Shown: in pieces, positions 1 through 5,133 of the stretch | Layout: each line of letters begins with the position of its first letter | Numbering within the stretch: position 1 is the first letter of the stretch | Origin: Planctomycetales bacterium | GTDB taxonomy: Bacteria; Planctomycetota; Phycisphaerae; SM23-33 | Assembly (NCBI GenBank): GCA_030592655.1 | Contig: JAUVIQ010000208.1 | Span: forward strand, 1 to 5,133 | Length of the DNA: 5,133 bases | Reading direction: 5' to 3' | Program-made: the position numbers and the translations under genes | Notes under the pieces: generated by a model | Databases searched by the model: none | Told to the model about the DNA's origin: nothing | What the model saw: the letters and a program-made list of their open reading frames with translations, nothing else

Positions 1-140
1 CACACCCCCCCCCACAAACCACACTGGGACGCGCGGGCTTATCGGAAAGATAGCCAAAGGCCAAGATAGGGAAGTGCGCCAACACACGACCCTGAAAATC
101 ACAAGTGCTTACCCACCAATGGGTTATGGATTTTGCAATT

Positions 141-240
141 GGCCCGAATCGTTCCCAATTGGCCCCAATTGGCCCCAATGGTTCCCATTCGTTCCCAATC
201 GGCCCGAATTGGCCCGTTTCGGCCCGTTTCGGCCCCAAGG
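141..240. repeat. Tandem array of ten degenerate 10-bp units
   Basis: Exactly ten units of 10 bp follow one another with no insertion or deletion. The consensus is G-(G/T)-(C/T)-C-C-(C/G)-A-A-T-(T/C). Two unit types occur: type A starts GGCCC and type B starts GTTCC. Their order is A B A A B B A A A A. The end of each unit varies among AATT, AATC, AATG, ATTC, TTTC and AAGG. The two TTTC units (211-230) are identical and adjacent, which suggests a local duplication. A possible decayed copy, GTTCCGAAAC, sits at 260-269, one base out of phase. GGCC and AATT are each self-complementary, and CCAATTGG palindromes span two unit junctions (155-162 and 165-172). The period is close to one turn of B-DNA, so AT-rich and GC-rich segments alternate on opposite helix faces. 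The function is unknown; curvature or a multi-site protein target are inferences. Confidence 0.9.
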
Positions 241-241
241 G

Positions 242-267
242 GGTCCTACGGACCGCTTCGTTCCGAA
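242..267. other. Two small inverted repeats directly after the decamer array
   Basis: GGTCC (242-246) and GGACC (250-254) form a perfect 5-bp stem with a TAC loop. Two bases later, TTCG (257-260) and CGAA (264-267) can form a 4-bp stem with a TTC loop. No T-tract follows, so this is not a rho-independent terminator on the + strand. It may be a boundary structure of the array or chance. Confidence that the dyads exist is high; that they matter is low. Confidence 0.35.
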
Positions 268-304
268 ACAAATCAGGCGGGTGTCGCAGTCGGACGGCAC
301 TGTA

Positions 305-349
305 TTAAAAGGTTCTCATGGAATAAAATACCTGTGGGTGATATATACA
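305..349 (+). promoter_or_regulatory. Candidate promoter region for the lyase gene
   Basis: This is the only AT-rich stretch in the 5' region. TAAAAT at 324-329 matches five of six bases of a sigma-70 -10 box, and TATATA/TATACA at 342-349 is a second candidate closer to the gene. Neither has a convincing TTGACA-like -35 box at 16-18 bp: TTAAAA at 305-310 lies only 13 bp before the first candidate, and the second is preceded at 17 bp by TGGAAT (319-324). The second candidate would give a short leader of about 25-30 nt before the ATG. Promoter rules in the likely host phylum are poorly known to me, so the assignment is weak. Confidence 0.25.
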
Positions 350-352
350 CCC
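336..352. promoter_or_regulatory. Short dyad GGGTG-N7-CACCC, possible operator
   Basis: GGGTG (336-340) and CACCC (348-352) are perfect inverted 5-bp arms around an ATATATA spacer. The dyad covers the -10-like TATATA/TATACA element, which is where a repressor operator would lie. The 12-bp centre-to-centre spacing puts the two arms near the same helix face, as for a dimeric regulator. As RNA it could only form a weak hairpin with a 7-nt loop, ending 16 nt before the Shine-Dalgarno. No regulator gene is in view, and a 5-bp dyad can arise by chance. Confidence 0.3.
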
Positions 353-368
353 TGCACGGTTGAAAGAA

Positions 369-374
369 AAGGAG
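369..374 (+). promoter_or_regulatory. Shine-Dalgarno AAGGAG of the lyase gene
   Basis: AAGGAG lies 7 nt before the ATG at 382, which is ideal spacing. It decides the start: the next in-frame ATG at 388 (giving MKRAAS) would be 13 nt away and is less well placed. Confidence 0.85.
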
Positions 375-381
375 ACACAAA

Positions 382-465
382 ATGTCAATGAAGCGAGCAG
401 CGAGCATACTGTCGGCGACGTTGGCCGGTATGATTTTGGCGTCTGTAACGGTCGGACTTTCCGCC
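382..465 (+). other. Signal peptide of the lyase
   Basis: Codes for residues 1-28. There is a short basic n-region (K4, R5), a hydrophobic core of about 20 residues and a small-residue end (LSA) before the charged KKQQ. There is no Cys at the cleavage point, so a lipoprotein box is absent and classical signal peptidase I processing is expected. The exact cleavage site is inferred by eye. Confidence 0.75.
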
Positions 466-3400
466 AAGAAGCAACAGGCGACCAATATCGCCCCTAACCC
501 AGGCGCTGAAAAGGCCGGTACCGGTAAGTTGCCTGAAGCGTGGTCATATTATCGGAATACGCCGGCTGAAGCAGGCAGGACGGATAAAGTCAGCCACAAC
601 GGTAAAAGCAGTGTCTTTCTGAAGGTTACTGGTTTTGGGGACGACGATTTCGCCTGTACCGGCGTGTCGGCGGGTCTGACCGACGGCTACAAGGGTCCGG
701 CGGCAATTTCCGTCAAGCCCTATACGAAGTACAACTTCTCCTTCTACATCAAGGGTAACGGTTTCACCCGTAAGATCAGCGTCAAGCCCTGGGGTTTCAA
801 GGCCGACGGCAGCGGGCGCGACCGGGGCATCCCCGGAGTAAGTGTGCTTCCGACGGATAAGTGGACGCGACACAGCGGCTCGTTCGCCACCAAGGGAAAG
901 ACCGAACGGGTTGTGTTGATGTTTTTCGTCTATGGCAAGAAGGGCCGCGACGTCAAAAAAGACGCGATATTTTACGTGGACGACGTAAATCTGTCCGTCG
1001 CCGGTCCGATCGGCGCTGAACCCAGGGACATCGTCCTGTCTGATAAACTGGCAGTCGAGGCCATATGTCTATGGGCGCCCAACGAGAAACTCTATACATG
1101 GAAAGATATCGAGAAGAAATTCCATGCCGGCGACCCCTACGTCCGTAACTGGGTCAGTCAGAAGATGAAATCGGTCAGGAAACTCACCGACCGTCCAGAC
1201 AGTTACTACCGGGGCCTGTTCCGTCCGGAATCGCCCTTCGGATGTTGCACCATCACCTGCCCGTTTCACCCGGAGATGTTCGCATGGATGCCGTTCGAGT
1301 GGAGCCCCGACCATCCCTGGCGGCTGGTATGCCCGGACTGCAAAAAGGAAGGGCGAAAACCGTATCACTATCCCAACAAGTTATATCCCGACGACGGTAA
1401 AGGCTGCCGGCCCACCGACGAGGTCTGGCGAAAGACCCACACGCCCGAATGGTCGGCGAAGTACAGCATCCCCTGGAAGAAGTGGGACGGACGCACCCAC
1501 GGGCACATCGACGGTTACGCCTTTTTCTTCCTGGGGTACACCCAGTCACGCATCTTCTTCGAACTCAACTGGCGCCACAACATCCTTGGAAACCTGTGCC
1601 AGGGATACGTCTTCGGCTCCAAACTGTATCCCGCCGGTAGCGATGAGGCCAAACTGGCCGACGTCTGCGCCGCCAAGGCCAAGGTAATCATGGTAACGAT
1701 GACACGGGCCATTATGGGCGATTCGTATCTTCGGGACGTCCTGGGGATGAGCGAGGCCGACTACCGCAAGGCGGTACAGGGTTTGACCAAAGGACCCGCG
1801 GGAAAGCCTCTGCCATGGAAGAAATATCCCGGATACGAAAAGCGGGACGTCATTTCCGACCATTCAGACAGTGATCCGGCCCATCCCATCTCGGCAATCA
1901 GAGCCAACTGGCGGGGACAAATTACCCGGTTCCCCGACCGGATGCACTCCGGCTGGGCCAATGAGTGGCTGAAGTCTTACGTGATGATCCAGAGCAGTTT
2001 CACTCCCGACGAGCGTAAGACCAACCTGGCCGAATTGGTTGAGCGGGTGCTGGTTTCCGAAGCCGGCGACGCCGAACGCCTCGCCGGGAGCGGTCAAAAG
2101 GTCAAGAAAGGCGTGTGCGAACTCGGTATGAATCCGCATGAACTGTCGCTTCGCGGAAACCTCGCCGGAGGCAGGGCATGGAGCACGCTGAATCTGGGGA
2201 TGATGCTCAAGGACCCGAAGATTATCCGCAACGTCGTCGTCGCCACCCATCGCTATTTGCGGCCCGGCACAGGCTACTTTACCGCCGACGGGCTTGGCTA
2301 CGAGACTTCTCCGCACTATACCAACGTCGCGCTGGCCAACATCGCCTCGACGCTGACGGCGCTGAACGGCATGACTGAAGGCTTCGGCCCGGGGGATCCG
2401 TTCTGGGACCCCAAAACCAAATCGCTGAATCCCTACCTGGACCCCGCCCTTGAACGGGCGGTCTATAGCACGCTGCTGAGCGTCCTTCCCGACGGTCGCT
2501 GCGCGCCCTGGGTCGATTCCTGGATCACGGAAAAACCGCAGATGGGAATGATTAAGAAGGTCGCCGACGCCACAGGCAGGGTCCCGGAAAAATTCAAACC
2601 CTGGCTGGACGTCTCCAAAGACGACAAGGGCAAATTCCATATCACGCTCAAGAAGGAACTGACGCTTCCGAGTTACCTCCTGCCCGCCAACCGCTATGCC
2701 GTTATGCGCGCGGGGAAGGGGAAGGACCAGACGTTCGTGTCGGTCGATTGGAGCAAACGGACCGGGCACAGCCACAGCGGCCCGTTTAACCTGCTTCTGT
2801 ACGGCGCACGCCGCGAGATGCTGTACGACCAGGGATACCTCAACAACGACACGCCCACACAACACTGGATGAATTGCGCCGAAGCGCACAACACCGCACT
2901 GGTGCGTCAGGCCGGCGGCAACGCCGCCAGGTGCATAACATGGCGAGGCAGTTTGCGCTTCTTCGCCGATACTCCGACCGTCAAAGCCGTCGAAGTCGCA
3001 CAGAAAGGAAGGATGTATCAGCGGACGGTAACACTGATGGCTTCGGGCAATCCATACGTGGTCGATATATTCCGACTCCAGGGCGGCTGGCTGCACGATT
3101 ATTACATCCACAGCCTCGGCGAAACGCTCTCCGTTACCGGCGCGACACTCAAACCGGTCGCCGATAAGAAAAAGTCACTCTACGACGTCAGCGGCTTCAA
3201 ATACCGCACCAGCACCGGCGCTAAGGTCATCACCGGTATCAGCCGGGGTGAGACAAACGGAACCTTCACCGCCACCTGGCGCGATATGAAGGATTGGCGG
3301 ACCATCCCGCCGGAGTTCGATAAAGAGGCTGTAACGCGGATCCGCATCCTGGGTGCACCGGGGACTGAAATCCTCGTCGGAAAGTCCTTCGGGCAACGGT

Positions 3401-3822
3401 ACATCGGCGAGCGCGACGTTGAGCAGCGAGTTACGGTCATGTGCGTCCGCCGGAAGGCGGAAGCCTTCGGTAAGTCTCCCGACGCCTTCGTAGCCGTCAT
3501 TGACGCCGTTCGCGGAAAAGACGAAAACATCAAGCAGGTCCGACAACTGAAGGTAGTCTCAGGCGACAAGGCCGCCGTGGGCGTCAAGATCGTCCGATCC
3601 GGCGGCGTCGATTTCGTCCTGAGCACCACCAGCGACGACGTGGCGACGACCTTCGTCGATCCCGATGTTGAAGGTATAGACATAAAGAGAACACTGACCG
3701 GCAGGCTGGGAGTGATACGATGCGATACCGGCAAGCCTGCGTCGCTCATACTTCTGAATGGTAAAAAACTGTCCTTTGGTAACAAAACCGTTACAACAGA
3801 TTCGCAGGATCCGCGTCGATGA
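382..3822 (+). CDS. Secreted heparinase II/III-like polysaccharide lyase with N-terminal carbohydrate-binding-like module
   Basis: A complete 1146-residue exported protein. Residues 1-28 look like a Sec signal peptide: K4-R5, then a hydrophobic Ala/Leu/Val-rich stretch ending GLSA before KKQ. Residues about 35-207 resemble a CBM4/9-type jelly roll, opening NIAPNPGAEK...LPEAW and closing FYVDDVNLSV. Residues about 280-335 carry a CC-x3-C (288, 289, 293), H296 and CPDC (317-320) pattern that could bind zinc. An alpha/alpha-toroid follows to about residue 690, with NPHEL (H586) and ADGLGYETSPHY (635-646). The beta-sandwich has GHSH (795-798), DQGY (816-819) and AHNT (835-838). In Pedobacter heparinase II, as I recall, H202, Y257 and H406 are catalytic and H408, D425 and H464 hold zinc. 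H586, Y646, H796, H798, D816 and H836 fit that order and approximate spacing. The family cleaves uronic-acid glycans by beta-elimination; the substrate here is unknown. At 1146 residues it is longer than heparinase II because of the added N-terminal module and Cys segment. Loss of catalysis with retention of fold cannot be excluded. Confidence 0.85.
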   Translation: MSMKRAASILSATLAGMILASVTVGLSAKKQQATNIAPNPGAEKAGTGKLPEAWSYYRNTPAEAGRTDKVSHNGKSSVFLKVTGFGDDDFACTGVSAGLTDGYKGPAAISVKPYTKYNFSFYIKGNGFTRKISVKPWGFKADGSGRDRGIPGVSVLPTDKWTRHSGSFATKGKTERVVLMFFVYGKKGRDVKKDAIFYVDDVNLSVAGPIGAEPRDIVLSDKLAVEAICLWAPNEKLYTWKDIEKKFHAGDPYVRNWVSQKMKSVRKLTDRPDSYYRGLFRPESPFGCCTITCPFHPEMFAWMPFEWSPDHPWRLVCPDCKKEGRKPYHYPNKLYPDDGKGCRPTDEVWRKTHTPEWSAKYSIPWKKWDGRTHGHIDGYAFFFLGYTQSRIFFELNWRHNILGNLCQGYVFGSKLYPAGSDEAKLADVCAAKAKVIMVTMTRAIMGDSYLRDVLGMSEADYRKAVQGLTKGPAGKPLPWKKYPGYEKRDVISDHSDSDPAHPISAIRANWRGQITRFPDRMHSGWANEWLKSYVMIQSSFTPDERKTNLAELVERVLVSEAGDAERLAGSGQKVKKGVCELGMNPHELSLRGNLAGGRAWSTLNLGMMLKDPKIIRNVVVATHRYLRPGTGYFTADGLGYETSPHYTNVALANIASTLTALNGMTEGFGPGDPFWDPKTKSLNPYLDPALERAVYSTLLSVLPDGRCAPWVDSWITEKPQMGMIKKVADATGRVPEKFKPWLDVSKDDKGKFHITLKKELTLPSYLLPANRYAVMRAGKGKDQTFVSVDWSKRTGHSHSGPFNLLLYGARREMLYDQGYLNNDTPTQHWMNCAEAHNTALVRQAGGNAARCITWRGSLRFFADTPTVKAVEVAQKGRMYQRTVTLMASGNPYVVDIFRLQGGWLHDYYIHSLGETLSVTGATLKPVADKKKSLYDVSGFKYRTSTGAKVITGISRGETNGTFTATWRDMKDWRTIPPEFDKEAVTRIRILGAPGTEILVGKSFGQRYIGERDVEQRVTVMCVRRKAEAFGKSPDAFVAVIDAVRGKDENIKQVRQLKVVSGDKAAVGVKIVRSGGVDFVLSTTSDDVATTFVDPDVEGIDIKRTLTGRLGVIRCDTGKPASLILLNGKKLSFGNKTVTTDSQDPRR
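3791..3822. other. 32-bp tail-to-tail overlap of the lyase gene and priA
   Basis: The lyase stop TGA is at 3820-3822 (+) and the priA stop TAA is the complement of TTA at 3791-3793. The same 32 bp encode the last ten lyase residues with its stop (ending SQDPRR) and the last residues of PriA with its stop (ending ADPANLL). The PriA ending matches the usual DxDP-type end of the family. The overlap therefore arose, by inference, because the lyase frame runs into priA rather than the other way round. No intergenic terminator can exist between the genes. Confidence 0.95.
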
Positions 3823-5133
3823 CGATCTCTGCGCCGACCTTCGCGCTCATTTCGTGCATTTGTCCGATGAGTGCGCTTTGAATATATCCGGGGCGCGGGC
3901 AGTAGCAGTCCACTTCGAAGCGGAACTGCCGGCGGATTTTGAATACGCCCGCCCGCATAGGTCCGACGATTCTCACGTCGTCTTTGCCGGCGAATAATCG
4001 ACGAAGATATTTTCCCAGTGCATCAGCGCCGGCTTCGGCGCGGGCGACCTTCTCGTGGCGGACGATAAACCGCACCAGGCGGACGAACGGCGGAACGCCC
4101 GTCGCCTCGCGCTGGGGCAGTTCGTAGGACGAAAAACCGGCGTAATCGTGCTTCAGTGCGAAGCGGATCGCGGGGTCCGACGGATGCAGCGTCTGGACGA
4201 CGACCTGGCCGCCGCGCTTCGCCCGCCCGGCTCGCCCTGCCACCTGGACAATCAACTGAAAGGTCCGCTCTGCCGCCCGAAAGTCGGGTATCGCAAGGGC
4301 TGTGTCTGCGCTGACGATGCCCACCAGCGTTACGCGCGGAAAATCCAACCCCTTGGCCACCATCTGCGTACCGAGCAGAATGTCCACGTCGCCGGCTGCG
4401 AAACGGTCGAAGACCTCGCGGAACTGCTTTGGGCTGGACATCGTGTCGCTGTCCATCCGCGCCACGACGGCGGTGGGGAACTTGCGGGCGAGTTCGCTCT
4501 CGATCCGCTGGATGCCCATCCCGAAGAGGATAAGTTTCTTCCCACAGGCCGGGCATGCCGGCGGGACCGCAGCGGTCGCCTGGCAGTAATGACACATCGC
4601 CAGGCTCAAGGCGCGGTGAAAGACCATCGCCCTGCTGCACTGCTCGCACTGGAGTTGCCATTTGCACGACGGGCAGAAGACGAAACTGGCGTACCCGCGA
4701 CGGTTCATCAGGAGGATCGTCTGTTCGTCGCGGTCAAGCGTGTGGGCGAGTTTGGCCCCCAGCGTCCTTCCGATGAGTTCGATCTTTCCGGGTGTGATTT
4801 CCTTTCGCAGTTCCACCAACAGCAGCGTCGGCATGGGCAGGGAGTGAATCCGTCGCGGAAGTTCCAGCAATTCGTATCGTCCGGTTTGTGCGTTGCGGAG
4901 CGATTCCAGCGACGGCGTAGCCGAGCCCAGCAGGACCGGGACGTCTTCGATGGCGGCGCGCTTGACGGCTACGTCGCGCCCGTGGTAGCGCGGGACGGTT
5001 TCCTGTTTGTACGACGATTCGTGTTCCTCATCGACGATTATCAGCCCGAGCCGCCGGGCCGGTGCGAATATCGCGCTTCGCGGACCGATGACGCAGGTGG
5101 CGTGCCCGTCGCGTATCTGCTCGTAGTAGAACG
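3791..5133 (-). CDS. priA: Primosomal protein N' (replication restart helicase PriA), C-terminal 446 residues, cut by the window edge
   Basis: PriA is a 3'-5' superfamily 2 helicase that binds stalled or repaired forks in the cytoplasm and reloads the replicative helicase. Reading leftward from 5131 the frame is open to the TAA at 3793-3791. Numbering visible residues from the edge: VIGPRSAIF (14-22), the Walker B/DEAH-type box DEEH (34-37), SSYKQ (39-43), motif III GSATPS (69-74), motif IV NRRGY (143-147), and eight Cys in four CxxC pairs (153/156, 162/165, 180/183, 193/196) that bind two zinc ions. Motif V GTQMVAKGLDFP (254-265) and motif VI QVAGRAGR (296-303) follow, then the C-terminal domain ending DADPANLL. 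From DEEH to the end is about 412 residues, like E. coli PriA (732 in total, from memory), so the 3' half is full length. About 285 residues are missing at the right: the 3'-end-binding domain, the winged helix and Walker A. TTG at 4870 is internal, not the start. All visible catalytic and zinc residues are kept. Confidence 0.97.
   Translation of the reverse strand, partial: FYYEQIRDGHATCVIGPRSAIFAPARRLGLIIVDEEHESSYKQETVPRYHGRDVAVKRAAIEDVPVLLGSATPSLESLRNAQTGRYELLELPRRIHSLPMPTLLLVELRKEITPGKIELIGRTLGAKLAHTLDRDEQTILLMNRRGYASFVFCPSCKWQLQCEQCSRAMVFHRALSLAMCHYCQATAAVPPACPACGKKLILFGMGIQRIESELARKFPTAVVARMDSDTMSSPKQFREVFDRFAAGDVDILLGTQMVAKGLDFPRVTLVGIVSADTALAIPDFRAAERTFQLIVQVAGRAGRAKRGGQVVVQTLHPSDPAIRFALKHDYAGFSSYELPQREATGVPPFVRLVRFIVRHEKVARAEAGADALGKYLRRLFAGKDDVRIVGPMRAGVFKIRRQFRFEVDCYCPRPGYIQSALIGQMHEMSAKVGAEIVIDADPANLL

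Larger units (their letters stand above)
1..381. other. Non-coding 5' region upstream of the lyase gene
   Basis: No convincing gene lies here. Open frames that cross the region exist mainly because the 10-bp repeat array (141-240) has no stop codon in several frames, and the peptides they give are Trp/Pro/Phe-rich low-complexity strings unlike any family I know. The region contains a C9 homopolymer at 5-13, a small dyad ACCCA-CCAA-TGGGT at 111-124, the decamer array, a perfect hairpin GGTCC-TAC-GGACC at 242-254, a weaker one TTCG-TTC-CGAA at 257-267, an AT-rich promoter-like stretch at about 305-349 and the ribosome binding site at 369-374. I see no tRNA, riboswitch or rho-independent terminator in it. 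The gene to the left, if any, is outside the window. Confidence 0.7.

Noticed and set aside
111..124. ACCCA-CCAA-TGGGT hairpin as a terminator or regulatory RNA element
   Set aside because: The stem is only 5 bp, no T-tract follows, and nothing around it suggests a known RNA family.
141..240. CRISPR array
   Set aside because: The units are 10 bp, contiguous and without spacers; CRISPR repeats are longer and separated by unique spacers. No cas gene is present.
74..391. Possible 105-residue protein translated through the decamer array, with its stop overlapping the lyase start
   Set aside because: It starts at GTG with no spaced Shine-Dalgarno, and the peptide is a Trp/Pro/Phe-rich by-product of the repeats. 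Because 10 is not a multiple of 3, all three forward frames across the array give similar strings, so none is selected as coding. The stop/start overlap resembles translational coupling but is most likely chance.
1864..3111. 415-residue open frame on the minus strand inside the lyase gene
   Set aside because: It is a shadow of the GC-rich lyase codons. The peptide shows no recognisable domain, while the opposite strand carries clear heparinase motifs throughout.
3698..3740. Inverted repeat GCAGGCT / AGCCTGC near the lyase 3' end as a terminator for priA
   Set aside because: The 7-bp arms are 26 nt apart, lie within coding sequence and are not followed by a T-tract on the minus strand.
3758..3790. 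A6 tract at 3763-3768 (T6 on the minus strand) as the U-tract of a priA terminator
   Set aside because: The bases preceding it on the minus strand form no stable stem; only 3-bp pairing is visible.
4868..4870. TTG at 4870 as the start of a short PriA-like protein
   Set aside because: The frame continues upstream without a stop to the window edge and encodes canonical PriA motifs (DEEH box, GSATPS), so the TTG is an internal Leu codon.

Overview
The window holds two protein genes facing each other and a non-coding 5' region. The DNA is moderately GC-rich. The large secreted heparinase-like enzyme with a Cys-containing insert, and the style of the PriA sequence (for example an ARMDSDTM stretch in the helicase core), suggest a free-living bacterium of the PVC group, most likely Planctomycetota (Phycisphaerae-like) or a relative such as Kiritimatiellota or Lentisphaerota. 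This assignment is inferred from protein style only; there is no rRNA or other phylogenetic marker here apart from partial priA.

Layout. Positions 1-381 contain no credible gene. They hold a C9 tract at the very edge, an ordered array of ten 10-bp repeats (141-240), small hairpins just after it, a short dyad overlapping an AT-rich -10-like element (336-352), and a strong Shine-Dalgarno (369-374). Positions 382-3822 (+) encode an 1146-residue exported protein. It has a signal peptide, a carbohydrate-binding jelly-roll-like N-terminal module, a Cys-rich segment, an alpha/alpha-toroid and a heparinase II/III-type beta-sandwich with the expected His/Asp/Tyr active-site pattern. It is probably a polysaccharide lyase or a related enzyme for acidic glycans. 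Positions 3791-5133 (-) encode the C-terminal 446 residues of the primosomal helicase PriA. The rest of priA lies beyond the right edge.

The two genes are functionally unrelated (glycan breakdown against replication restart) and convergent. Their 3' ends overlap by 32 bp, so no shared intergenic terminator exists. No sulfatase, transporter, regulator, tRNA, CRISPR or mobile element is visible, so the glycan substrate cannot be read from context. The item most worth a second look is the decamer array upstream of the enzyme gene. Its repeat length is about one DNA helical turn and it is built from two unit types, which fits a curved-DNA or multi-site protein-binding element better than coding sequence.
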